Assembly (NCBI GenBank): GCA_902522585.1
Contig: CABYWI010000006.1
Span: 1 to 37,705 of the forward strand
Reading direction: 5' to 3'
Source of the DNA: an uncultured Alphaproteobacteria bacterium
GTDB taxonomy: Bacteria > Pseudomonadota > Alphaproteobacteria > HIMB59
Length of the DNA: 37,705 nucleotides
The translations under genes and the position numbers were made by a program. The stretch's first letter is position 1. Each line of letters opens with the position of its first letter. This document shows positions 24,366-32,499 of this stretch, piece after piece. Below the pieces are notes generated by a model. It was given only the letters and a program-made list of their open reading frames with translations, was not told where the DNA came from and did no database searches.

Positions 24366-25514
24366 ATGGCCGAGTTAGATATCATCTCGGCAGAGGTATT
24401 TGCATGTAAATCAAACGCACCTCAAATTATTTGGGCAAAAGACATGTCTCCAATGTTTGAGGCCAACATCATCGTCAAACTTATTACTGAATCTGGTGTA
24501 GAATGTGTGGGAGGAGTACTAATTCCAACAGAGCATTATTATGATCACTCTGTAGTCGAGTCCTGTCGAAATTTATTTCCTGAAATTCTAGGAAAAAATC
24601 TAGAACAACGATCTAAGCTAACTGAATTTATGTTAACTCGATGTGTTCCTTTAAATCCTCTAGCGGTGTCTTCTATTGATATAGCAATGTGGGACGGCTA
24701 TGCAAAGTCTTTACAAAAACCTCTTTGTGATATTCTGGGACGAAAAAGAGATAGCATAGCCTCTTATGCCTCTACTCCACTTTTTCATAGCATCGATGAG
24801 TATGTAGATTTTGTAAAAAATTTAGAAGCTGAATATTTCCATACTGTAAAGTTTCATACTTGGTGCGATGTTGAATTTGATCTTCAAATGGTCTCTAAAG
24901 TTTGTCCTCAATTTCCAAATATCAAATTTATGATTGATTGCGAACAGCGTTATAGCCGTAAAGATGCTCTGCTACTGGGCAAAAAATTAGATGAATTAAA
25001 TTTTATTTGGTTTGAAGCTCCTTTTAATGATTTTGATTGGGAGAGTTATCAATGGCTTCGACCGCAAATCCAAACACCTGTCATTGGCGCAGGAAACTCC
25101 ATTCTTAATCCCTTTCAAATTGAGCAATCTCTTAAATTAGATGTTTTTCATCATGCTCGAGTCGATTCTACCTATGTAGGTGGTATTACAAAAGTTTTGG
25201 AAGTGATGAAAATAGCTCAGAATTTCAATAAAAATGTCGAACTACAGTCATGGTCATACCCCCTAGGACAAGCAGCAAATTTACATATAATGCTTAGCCA
25301 CGATAATTGTGATTATTTTGAACAAGTCGTTCCCTTTGAAGGCCATGAACATGGAGCGAAAACCTTCATCAGAACCAATCAGAAGGGTGAAGTGACAGCA
25401 AACCCTGATTTTGGCCTTGGTATAGAAATAGACTGGGATGTTATAAATAGTGATTGGTACTCCTATCTAAAATTAGATCCAAACGGACTTAAGTCAGAAA
25501 TCCGATCAATCTAG
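24366..25514 (+). CDS. Divergent enolase-superfamily (mandelate racemase/MLE-like) protein
   Basis: The 382-residue product has the capping domain (SAEVFACKSNAPQIIWAKDMSPMFEANIIVKLITESG) and an (alpha/beta)7-beta barrel typical of the superfamily: NPLAVSSIDIAMWDGYAKSLQKPLCDILG, then the barrel. Expected catalytic positions are only partly conserved: K162 with H164 in VKFHT instead of KxK, metal ligands D191 (MIDCEQ) and E217 (FEAPF), but N244 (GAGNS) where the third ligand Glu is usual. The C-terminal His also seems lost (ELQSWSYP). It may have altered metal binding or be a non-racemase. The track start at 24309 runs into the dioxygenase gene; this ATG follows its stop by 7 bases. Confidence 0.8.
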   Translation: MAELDIISAEVFACKSNAPQIIWAKDMSPMFEANIIVKLITESGVECVGGVLIPTEHYYDHSVVESCRNLFPEILGKNLEQRSKLTEFMLTRCVPLNPLAVSSIDIAMWDGYAKSLQKPLCDILGRKRDSIASYASTPLFHSIDEYVDFVKNLEAEYFHTVKFHTWCDVEFDLQMVSKVCPQFPNIKFMIDCEQRYSRKDALLLGKKLDELNFIWFEAPFNDFDWESYQWLRPQIQTPVIGAGNSILNPFQIEQSLKLDVFHHARVDSTYVGGITKVLEVMKIAQNFNKNVELQSWSYPLGQAANLHIMLSHDNCDYFEQVVPFEGHEHGAKTFIRTNQKGEVTANPDFGLGIEIDWDVINSDWYSYLKLDPNGLKSEIRSI

Positions 25515-25540
25515 TTTCTTATCTTCTAGTATAAAAAGTC

Positions 25541-26065
25541 ATGAATTGGCTTATTCGAATTATAAGTATTATCGTATTTATGACAGGAACAAGTATGGCA
25601 CAAAATCTCTACAATTTTTCTATTAATGATATTGATGGCAACTTAATCAATTTTAATGAATTTCAAGGAAAACCTATTTTATTAGTGAATACCGCAAGTC
25701 GATGTGGCTTCACCAAACAGTACGCTAATCTATCTAACCTTCACCGAGAGTACTTAGATAAAAATCTAATTATCATTAGCACTCCATCAAATTCTTTTCG
25801 ACAAGAATTAAGTGATGAGGAAGATGTCAAAGAATTTTGTCTAGTAAACTATCAAACAAAATTTATTTTAACCGAAATCATTGAAGTAAAAGGAAATAAT
25901 GCTCATCCTCTGTACCAATGGATAGCAAACGATTATGGCAAAACTCCTAAATGGAATTTTTATAAATATTTATTTGATGGACAAGGGAAACTAGTTGAGA
26001 GCTGGCCCTCGATGACGAAACCCGATAGTGAGAAAATTACATCAAAAATTGACCAATTAATTTAA
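25541..26065 (+). CDS. Glutathione peroxidase family protein, exported
   Basis: A 174-residue thiol peroxidase with a signal peptide (MNWLIRIISIIVFMTGTSMA). The peroxidatic Cys is in NTASRCGFTKQYANLSNLHREY. The resolving region is around FCLVNYQTKFILTEIIEVKGNNAHPLYQWI, and the TPKWNFYKYLFDGQGKLVESWPS block holds the Trp-Asn pair of the active site. It reduces peroxides, probably with thioredoxin-like donors, in the periplasm. It ends the array, with the bidirectional terminator following. Confidence 0.88.
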   Translation: MNWLIRIISIIVFMTGTSMAQNLYNFSINDIDGNLINFNEFQGKPILLVNTASRCGFTKQYANLSNLHREYLDKNLIIISTPSNSFRQELSDEEDVKEFCLVNYQTKFILTEIIEVKGNNAHPLYQWIANDYGKTPKWNFYKYLFDGQGKLVESWPSMTKPDSEKITSKIDQLI

Positions 26066-26119
26066 TCTGTAATTTAATTCTGATTGTTTTTTTTAAATTA
26101 CTTTTTGTTTGCGATATTA

Positions 26120-26148
26120 AAAATAGGCGCCTTAAGGCGCCTATTTTT
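26120..26148. terminator. Bidirectional rho-independent terminator
   Basis: AAAATAGGCGCC and GGCGCCTATTTTT form a 12-bp stem with a TTAA loop and U-rich flanks on both strands. It separates the plus-strand peroxidase from the minus-strand amtB gene. Confidence 0.9.
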
Positions 26149-26169
26149 AGTAGTTCTTATGTTTAGATA

Positions 26170-27477
26170 TTAATTGAATTCAGGGTACGCAACTGTAGTT
26201 AATTCAGCTTTGTCTAATCCTACTGCTTCAGTTTCTTCATCCACTCTTAAGCCAGTTGTTGCTTTTAGAATATAGAAGCCGATTGCACTTAAAGGTACAA
26301 CTAGAACTGCTGCAGCTAAGATACCGACAATTTGAACCATCAGGTCACCACCGCCAAAAATACCGACAGCTAATGTACCCCAGATACCCGCTACTAAGTG
26401 AGCAGAAATCGCACCGACTACATCATCAATTTTCATTTTATCTAACATTGGGATCGCGATTGTACACACGATACCTCCGATAGCACCGATGATCATTGAA
26501 ATAAAGTGATTGGTTAAATCAGGACCCGCTGTAATAGCAACTAGTCCAGCAATAGCACCGTTAAGAGCAATGGATAAATCAATCTTCTTATACATGATCT
26601 GAGATAAGATGATTGCCGCTACTACACCACCACATGCTGCAATATTTGTATTTACAACAACAATAGAAATTGCAACTGCATCTAATGCACTACCTAGGGC
26701 TAGTTGAGATCCACCATTAAATCCGAACCAACCAAACCAAAGAATAAAAGTACCTAAGGCAGCAAGAGGCATATTTGCTCCAGCGATTGGAGAGATTTTC
26801 CCTTCTTTACTATATTTACCAGCTCTTGGACCTAAAATGAGACAACCTACAACAGCTGCCCAACCGCCTACAGAGTGAACGATTGTTGAACCAGCAAAGT
26901 CGGAAAAGCCCATTTCAGCTAACCAACCGCCGCCCCATGTCCATGAACCATAGATTGGATAGATTATTCCAGTCATAATGGCTGCAAAAATCATAAATGG
27001 CCATACTTTAATACGCTCAGCACATGCACCAGATACAATAGAAATCGCTGTTGCACAGAAAACCATTTGGAAGAACCAGTCAGATGCAACTGAATAACCT
27101 GTATCTGCAATTGCAGCGACATTATCGGCACCATCTAGGAGGGCGAGTTCGTCAGATGAGGGATTATAGAAAGCCCCTCCTAGCGATCCGATCCAACCTG
27201 ATACGTCTACATACATTAAGCTGTAGCCGACTAGGTAAAACATAATTCCAGCAATAGAGTAAAGTGCAATATTTTTTAATAAAATAGCAGATGTATTTTT
27301 CTTACGAACAAAGCCTGCTTCTAACATTGCAAAACCTAAAGCCATAAACATGACAAGAATTCCACCAAATATAAAAAGGAATGTATTAAAGACAAATGCT
27401 GTCTCTGCGGACACTTCTGCACTAGCTATTCCTGAAACTAACAAAGATGGAATTAGAAATGATAATATTTTTTTCAT
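26170..27477 (-). CDS. amtB: Ammonium transporter AmtB
   Basis: A 435-residue channel. The N-terminal signal peptide (MKKILSFLIPSLLVSGIASA) is followed by about 11 membrane helices. Amt motifs are visible: LGFAMLEAGFVRKKN, DWFFQMVFCATAISIVSGACAERIK, DFAGSTIVHSVGGWAAVVG with the pore histidine region, and FILWFGWFGFNGGSQLAL. It moves ammonium into the cell. It follows glnK by 9 bases; a GGAGATCCC sequence precedes the ATG. PII binding would close the channel when nitrogen is sufficient. Confidence 0.95.
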   Translation of the reverse strand: MKKILSFLIPSLLVSGIASAEVSAETAFVFNTFLFIFGGILVMFMALGFAMLEAGFVRKKNTSAILLKNIALYSIAGIMFYLVGYSLMYVDVSGWIGSLGGAFYNPSSDELALLDGADNVAAIADTGYSVASDWFFQMVFCATAISIVSGACAERIKVWPFMIFAAIMTGIIYPIYGSWTWGGGWLAEMGFSDFAGSTIVHSVGGWAAVVGCLILGPRAGKYSKEGKISPIAGANMPLAALGTFILWFGWFGFNGGSQLALGSALDAVAISIVVVNTNIAACGGVVAAIILSQIMYKKIDLSIALNGAIAGLVAITAGPDLTNHFISMIIGAIGGIVCTIAIPMLDKMKIDDVVGAISAHLVAGIWGTLAVGIFGGGDLMVQIVGILAAAVLVVPLSAIGFYILKATTGLRVDEETEAVGLDKAELTTVAYPEFN

Positions 27478-27486
27478 GGGATCTCC

Positions 27487-27828
27487 TTATTTAATTGCTT
27501 CCGCACCACGCTCGCCTGTACGAATACGAACAACATCAATGACATCAGTGACATAAATTTTTCCATCACCAATCTTACCTGACTTAACTGCTTCAGAAAT
27601 TGTTGTGATAACTTTTTCAACATCAGCAGATTCAACGAGAACTTCTGCTCTTGATTTTGGAAGAAAGTGTACCTCATATTCCGCGCCTCGGTACAATTCA
27701 GTGTGGCCTTTCTGGCGCCCATATCCTTTGGCCTCAACAATAGTCAAACCTTGGATATCCACACCAGTTAGTGCTTGTCTCAAGGCTTCAACTTTATCGG
27801 GCTTGATAATTGCTGTTACTAATTTCAT
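27487..27828 (-). CDS. glnK: Nitrogen regulatory protein PII (GlnK)
   Basis: From MKLVTAIIKPDKVEALRQALTGVDIQGLTIVEAKGYGRQKGHTELYRGAEYEVHFLPK the protein has 113 residues, the family length. Tyr51 in the T-loop (ELYRGAEY) is the uridylylation site, and the C-terminal RTGERGAEAI is typical. The track start at 27858 adds 10 non-family residues, and GTGAGG precedes the chosen ATG. Linkage to amtB identifies it as GlnK: it senses 2-oxoglutarate, ATP and ADP and regulates the channel. A TTGACT lies upstream at 27939-27944 (minus strand), but a -10 at the right spacing is not convincing. Confidence 0.95.
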   Translation of the reverse strand: MKLVTAIIKPDKVEALRQALTGVDIQGLTIVEAKGYGRQKGHTELYRGAEYEVHFLPKSRAEVLVESADVEKVITTISEAVKSGKIGDGKIYVTDVIDVVRIRTGERGAEAIK

Positions 27829-27985
27829 TTTTACCTCACTAATTATTTTAGTATGCAAAGGTTTATAAGGAGTGAATCAGAAAAAAAATAATGCTAAGAA
27901 GTGAGAGAAACTATGCGCTAAAGGAATAGTTCAAAAAAAGTCAATAAAATCAGCATTATAAGAACTTGCAAAAGATATTTTAAGC

Positions 27986-28675
27986 TTAAAGTTTTTTTTG
28001 ATTGATAACAACGTCAACTAAAATAGCTATTAGCAGGTTGAGCATCGTAATCCCACAGACAATGATAAAGCTAAAGAAATATATCCAAGCCCACCAATAG
28101 ATATCTTGAATCGGTAACATGACCTGCTCCCAAGAGGACAAGGTCAAAACCTGGAATAAAGTAATCATAGCTGTCCCTACATTTCCCCATCGACTAGGAA
28201 TATCCTCACTAAATAAAATTGATCCGATCGTAGAGTAAATATAGAGAATTATAAATAGAAGTAGACTGACATAAAAAACACGTTTTACAGATTGTAGTAG
28301 CGCCTCAATAATCATTTTTAATTCTGGAATGACAGAAATTATTCTTAAAACACGAAATACTCTCAGTAGTCGCAGTAAAAGAAAGCTTGAATTATTTGGA
28401 ATAGGAATCAAAGAGATACAAACTATTAAAGTATCAAAAACATTCCATCCACTTTTGAAAAATTGTGATTTTTTAGGTTCTCCTATAAATCGGATTGTAA
28501 TTTCGATTACAAAAAATATGGTGATTGAATAATCAAGTAAGTTAATTAAATTATTACTAAATTCTGATAACTCGTACGTATTGACACCGATAGTAAAGGC
28601 ATTAAAAATGATAATAGTTATAACTAAAAGTTGAAAAAATTTACTTTCTTTAATTTTAAAAAATGTTGTATTCAT
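27986..28675 (-). CDS. Voltage-gated ion channel, bacterial Nav/Cav-like, unusual filter
   Basis: A 229-residue single-domain channel with six helices. The S4 sensor has regularly spaced Arg (R102, R105, R108, R111 in LRLLRVFRVLRIISVI). The pore helix GTAMITLFQVLTLSSWEQVM (about 167-186) leads to S6 (IVCGITMLNLLIAILVDVV). In NaChBac-type sodium channels the filter reads TLESW(S/A); here it is TLSSWE: the ring Glu is Ser, and a Glu occurs after the Trp. Four subunits probably form the pore. The ion is uncertain (Na+, Ca2+ or a non-selective cation). The gene stands alone between the glnK regulatory region and the DUF1501 gene. Confidence 0.85.
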   Translation of the reverse strand: MNTTFFKIKESKFFQLLVITIIIFNAFTIGVNTYELSEFSNNLINLLDYSITIFFVIEITIRFIGEPKKSQFFKSGWNVFDTLIVCISLIPIPNNSSFLLLRLLRVFRVLRIISVIPELKMIIEALLQSVKRVFYVSLLLFIILYIYSTIGSILFSEDIPSRWGNVGTAMITLFQVLTLSSWEQVMLPIQDIYWWAWIYFFSFIIVCGITMLNLLIAILVDVVINQKKL

Positions 28676-28732
28676 AGTTTTGAGAATAAAAGTTCACTCT
28701 ATTGTATTTTCCATCAAATCAAACTAATTAAG

Positions 28733-29881
28733 TTAAACCCTAAATAATAAGTTACTTAAATCTTTAATATCTTCATTCCAAAAAACATCATATTTAATAC
28801 GATCAAACTCCACATCGAAAACAGCAGACATCGCAGACGCATAAACAGATCTAGAGTCAATGGTGCTCTGTAAATCACGCCCTTGAAATAAGTTACTCTT
28901 TTTTAATCCAGGCCAATCTGTAAATACTTGAGATTTTTTTAATAAGCCCCCTGCCATTAAAATTGCTGAACCATAACCATGTTCTGTCCCATTACCTCCA
29001 TTTTGTTCAACGGTTCTGCCAAATTCTGTTAGTGTAAGTATTAGAGTATTTTCAAAATCACTACCCATACCAGCATGGAGGTTTTTGATAATTAAATCCA
29101 CATCTTGAAGGTTTTCAGCATGTTCTCCGTTATCTGTTCCCTGAGCTGTGTGTGTGTCAAAGCCCTCTAAATCAAATACAGCTACTTTTGGACCAAGTGG
29201 GTCCTTCAATATTTTAGCAGTTCTTTTGGAAAGACTCTCTAGTGACTCATCTCCTCCTTGCATTGTAAGAGGTCTGTTCATGATCACATTATATACTTCT
29301 TGTAGTTTATCCTGCTCAACCCCATCATAGGCCCTCGTTATTCTCTCAATAATTTCTCTTTTTGGAAGAGACATCCAAGTTGGGAAATAATTGTTATTTT
29401 TTTCTACTCCTCTTAATAAAAGAGGCATTGGTAAACTTAATGCTAGACTAGATCCATAAAGTCCTGCAGATTTCATTCCTCTTCCTAGCCATCCTGTTTT
29501 TTCGGTATAAGCTTTGAGTGCTCCTGTTTCCATAATATTTTGTCCATCAAAATGAGATCTTTCAGTATAAGGGATATTTGTTGCGTGAACGACAGAAGCT
29601 AAATTTTGAGACCATAAGATGTGAAGTGTTTTTAATTTTGGATGTAGTGAAAAATCTGAGTTAAGTTTTAGTTTATTTTTTAAGATCAGATCAGATCGAT
29701 ATTTGCCTATAAGACTATCGTTTACAGGAACAGCAGTTAATCCATCCATACCTCCACGAAGACTGATAATGACAATATTTTTTTTTGGGTTTTGAATAGA
29801 CCCATAGAGAGGAACATTGAAGTTTGAAAAGAAAATAGTAGCTAAACTACCCTTAAGAAAACTTCTTCTTGTGCAATTCAT
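28733..29881 (-). CDS. DUF1501 family Tat-exported protein
   Basis: A 382-residue protein with a twin-arginine leader (MNCTRRSFLKGSLATIFFSNFN). It contains DUF1501 blocks: NIVIISLRGGMDGLTAVPV, TNIPYTERSHFDGQNIMETGAL, GPKVAVFDLEGFDTHTAQGTDNGEHAENLQ, and LILTLTEFGRTVEQNGGNGTEHGYGSAILMAGG. The fold is related to sulfatase/alkaline phosphatase and keeps DxH-type and GTEHG motifs, but no activity is established. It is the partner of the DUF1800 gene and overlaps it by 4 bases (ATGA). Tat export suggests a folded cofactor or metal. Confidence 0.9.
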   Translation of the reverse strand: MNCTRRSFLKGSLATIFFSNFNVPLYGSIQNPKKNIVIISLRGGMDGLTAVPVNDSLIGKYRSDLILKNKLKLNSDFSLHPKLKTLHILWSQNLASVVHATNIPYTERSHFDGQNIMETGALKAYTEKTGWLGRGMKSAGLYGSSLALSLPMPLLLRGVEKNNNYFPTWMSLPKREIIERITRAYDGVEQDKLQEVYNVIMNRPLTMQGGDESLESLSKRTAKILKDPLGPKVAVFDLEGFDTHTAQGTDNGEHAENLQDVDLIIKNLHAGMGSDFENTLILTLTEFGRTVEQNGGNGTEHGYGSAILMAGGLLKKSQVFTDWPGLKKSNLFQGRDLQSTIDSRSVYASAMSAVFDVEFDRIKYDVFWNEDIKDLSNLLFRV

Positions 29882-31335
29882 GCTCTCATCACCTCAGGGC
29901 TATTAGCAAATACAGCAAATCGATCAGCGCTAAATTTAGTCTCTTTTATGAGCTTTAATAAATTTTCTGGATGATCAAAATTTTTTTCAATTATATTTAC
30001 AAAATAATCTTGATTATAACTAACGTTAGGGTTTGCAATGTCATCCCATCTTCGGGCAGCCGCTAGTCTGCGAATAATCAATTCGGGTGATAGCCATTCG
30101 TCCTCTAAATCAATATAACCATTTGGTTGTTTAGCTCGATAAATCGGGTGACCAATTTCCCATAAAATATTTTTCACCAATTTTTGCGATCTATTTGGAT
30201 TTGATCCATTGAATTCAAAGCCTTTTGGATACTTATATAAATAATTTAAATCTAATATTTTTGCATTCTGTAATAGCCATAATTCAGGCATTGAAAATTT
30301 TTTTTGATTGAGTCCAAACTGGAATACCGTTTTCATAGTTGCTTTATGAATTTCAATTAAATTTCCGTCATTTTTCTCCCATGCTTTGACGATATTTGCA
30401 ATCATCTCATCTTTTGGATTGTCACAGATAAAATGCTGACAAAGTTTTTTTGCTACATGCTTTCGAGTAGAGGGATGGTTGGCTAGGTCCTTAATAACAA
30501 CCTTTAACTCTTTTCCTTTATTGACTGTATTGAAGTCTTTGATGTTATAAACTTTTCCTAAAATTTTATAAGGCCCTTGCTCATGATATTCAGGCTGAAA
30601 TTTAATGGGACCTGCTTCTAATTTCTTTTCACTCCACAAATGACGCCAACCCGTCATTACTTTTGCCATCTCGACAACATCCTCTTGAGTATAATTTGCT
30701 TCAGGTGATAAAGTATGAAGCTCAAGCAACTCTCTTGCATGATTTTCATTAAGGCCTACTTTTCGCTTGTTATTATCAGAATTTTCTCTTACTCCCTCTT
30801 TAGAGTTTGGTCCAATATTCTCTGCATTATCTAAATGATGAAGCATGCACCAAGAAGTTGTGACTGAATAAACTAAATCCTCAAAAGTATTAACCATATT
30901 AGGACGAATAACTTCTCTTTGATAAACACCAGTAGAAAAACTGGCTAAAAAATCTTTTTCACTAATAGCAAAAAAATTTCCCCAGAAATGCCACATCCTC
31001 TCAAATGCTGGTGAGCTTGAGGTAAGAGCTGTGGTGTGCCTTACAGATAGCTCCAAGGACTCAAAAAATTTCTCACCTGTAATCTTTCTGAGATGGTCTT
31101 TTTCCTTTTCATAAGCTAATCGATCATTTTTATGTTTTTCTCTTAGAACTTCTCTGTCCTGATAAACCCAATGGCCATATCTATCTCTTTGCTCATCTAG
31201 AGTTGGTAATTTTTTCTCCCAAACAAAATCAGGAACTGTATCAAATTGATTTTGAGCCCAAACTAATGGATCGCTAGGGATACTTTCTTCCACTCCGATT
31301 CCGAAAGCGACTTTTCTAAAATAATCCCTATTCAT
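29878..31335 (-). CDS. DUF1800 family protein
   Basis: A 485-residue protein of the DUF1800 family, often encoded next to DUF1501. Family features are WHFWGNFFAIS, MLHHLDNAENIGPNS, NENHARELLELHTL, VVEMAKVMTGWRH, HPSTRKHVAKKLCQHFICD, and a C-terminal LIIRRLAAARRWDD block. No clear signal peptide is present; export could occur with the Tat-exported partner, or the protein could stay inside. Its function is unknown. It is followed by the overlapping DUF1501 gene, and an AAAGGG site precedes the ATG. Confidence 0.88.
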   Translation of the reverse strand: MNRDYFRKVAFGIGVEESIPSDPLVWAQNQFDTVPDFVWEKKLPTLDEQRDRYGHWVYQDREVLREKHKNDRLAYEKEKDHLRKITGEKFFESLELSVRHTTALTSSSPAFERMWHFWGNFFAISEKDFLASFSTGVYQREVIRPNMVNTFEDLVYSVTTSWCMLHHLDNAENIGPNSKEGVRENSDNNKRKVGLNENHARELLELHTLSPEANYTQEDVVEMAKVMTGWRHLWSEKKLEAGPIKFQPEYHEQGPYKILGKVYNIKDFNTVNKGKELKVVIKDLANHPSTRKHVAKKLCQHFICDNPKDEMIANIVKAWEKNDGNLIEIHKATMKTVFQFGLNQKKFSMPELWLLQNAKILDLNYLYKYPKGFEFNGSNPNRSQKLVKNILWEIGHPIYRAKQPNGYIDLEDEWLSPELIIRRLAAARRWDDIANPNVSYNQDYFVNIIEKNFDHPENLLKLIKETKFSADRFAVFANSPEVMRA

Positions 31336-31369
31336 TCCCTTTTTAAGTTTAAAAAAGAATAATAATTTT

Positions 31370-31945
31370 TCAATTATTCCAGCTAACTAAAAACATCGCT
31401 TCATTTCTTCTGAGATTTGGGAGAGTAAATGGGCCATTATAGGTAGCTTTTATGGGCGGTTCTTTGAACTGAATATTTTCTTTTTTCAAACTATTTTTCA
31501 AAATTGATGAGTGCTTAAAAAAGTTTTTATCTGAAGCAAATCCTGAGTATCGGATAACTGCAAAATATCCAGCTTTAATGCTGGCGATCTCCACTGAATT
31601 GTTCAATGGCAAAGGGGCATTATTTTGATCAAATCGGTTAGGTAAGTAAAACTGCATTATTTGCTGATTGCCTGAGGCATATTGAGTGACAGGTGTGGTC
31701 ATTTCTATTTTTTCTGATTTTTGATTTTTTCCAGAAATATAGTTAAAAAGTTTTTGGAAACTCCCACCTTCATTGTTATGGCGAACTTGAATTACATAAC
31801 GCTCTTGATAATAGCGAATTTCAAAGTTTTCAAATTTTTGGACTACTTGATAACTAGTTTCCTCATAGGCCATAGTATTTTTTACCATGAAAAAAATTAG
31901 AAAAATATATCTAATCAAAATCTTGCTGCGTTTCTTTAAGGTCAT
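31370..31945 (-). CDS. SOUL heme-binding family protein, exported
   Basis: From MTLKKRSKILIRYIFLIFFMVKNTMAYEETSYQVVQKFENFEIRYYQERYVIQV the protein has about 191 residues. It has a cationic signal peptide and SOUL/HEBP features: FEIRYYQERYV, FQKLFNYISGKNQKSEKIEMTTPVTQY, and the C-terminal NEAMFLVSWN. SOUL proteins bind heme or other hydrophobic ligands. The track's start (31999) lies further inside the upstream SH3 gene; the later ATG, with GGGG upstream, gives a proper signal peptide and still overlaps that gene by 35 bases. Confidence 0.8.
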   Translation of the reverse strand: MTLKKRSKILIRYIFLIFFMVKNTMAYEETSYQVVQKFENFEIRYYQERYVIQVRHNNEGGSFQKLFNYISGKNQKSEKIEMTTPVTQYASGNQQIMQFYLPNRFDQNNAPLPLNNSVEIASIKAGYFAVIRYSGFASDKNFFKHSSILKNSLKKENIQFKEPPIKATYNGPFTLPNLRRNEAMFLVSWNN

Positions 31946-32462
31946 CGCCCCAAACACGATTATCACGAGGTATCCATCCTTTAATTTCTTTTCGATCACT
32001 AATACCGATACTGACTTTAAACATCTGTGGAGTAACCTCTAATAAATCAACTGTCTTTGGAGCTAAAATTTCTCCTTTTAAAATTGTCATCCATGACTCA
32101 GGGTCATAAGAATTTAAGGCATAGAGTTTTGTATTTTCTAATATCAACAATGTTCTTTTTCGGGTTAGTTGATTGTGATAAATCCACCCTTTGATCCCAT
32201 TAAATAATTCAATTCGATACCAGTCGATGTAATTGTTTCCAACGCTTTGATATTCTTCAATAACTTTAACAGGCATTCCTTGATGGGTAAGAAAGAATTT
32301 CTCTGTTTGTTCTTTGAAATCTCTTAAATCTGGATAATGGCGAAGCCAAGACTCTGATTTAGATAATGATTTATAATATGGAATATGTTTATCTGCAAAA
32401 GCTAAATAGGGAATTAGGATAAAAATTAATAATCGTATCACTATAAATAATTCTAAATTCAT
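31911..32462 (-). CDS. Exported SH3-domain protein
   Basis: A 183-residue protein with an N-terminal hydrophobic signal (MNLELFIVIRLLIFILIPYLAFA) and two bacterial SH3-type beta barrels. The first is GMPVKVIEEYQSVGNNYIDWYRIELFNGIKGWIYHNQLTRKRTLLI; the second is TKLYALNSYDPESWMTILKGEILAPK to KGWIPRDNRVWGDD. Bacterial SH3 domains of this kind bind peptidoglycan or other proteins. It overlaps the SOUL gene downstream by 35 bases, so both are likely co-translated, but a functional link is not known. Confidence 0.75.
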   Translation of the reverse strand: MNLELFIVIRLLIFILIPYLAFADKHIPYYKSLSKSESWLRHYPDLRDFKEQTEKFFLTHQGMPVKVIEEYQSVGNNYIDWYRIELFNGIKGWIYHNQLTRKRTLLILENTKLYALNSYDPESWMTILKGEILAPKTVDLLEVTPQMFKVSIGISDRKEIKGWIPRDNRVWGDDLKETQQDFD

Positions 32463-32499
32463 AAAAATCGATTACAACGAGATTTTGAAAAAATAATTT

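Noticed and set aside
27605-27868. Plus-strand ORF opposite glnK
   Set aside because: Antisense shadow of the PII protein, with no motif of its own.
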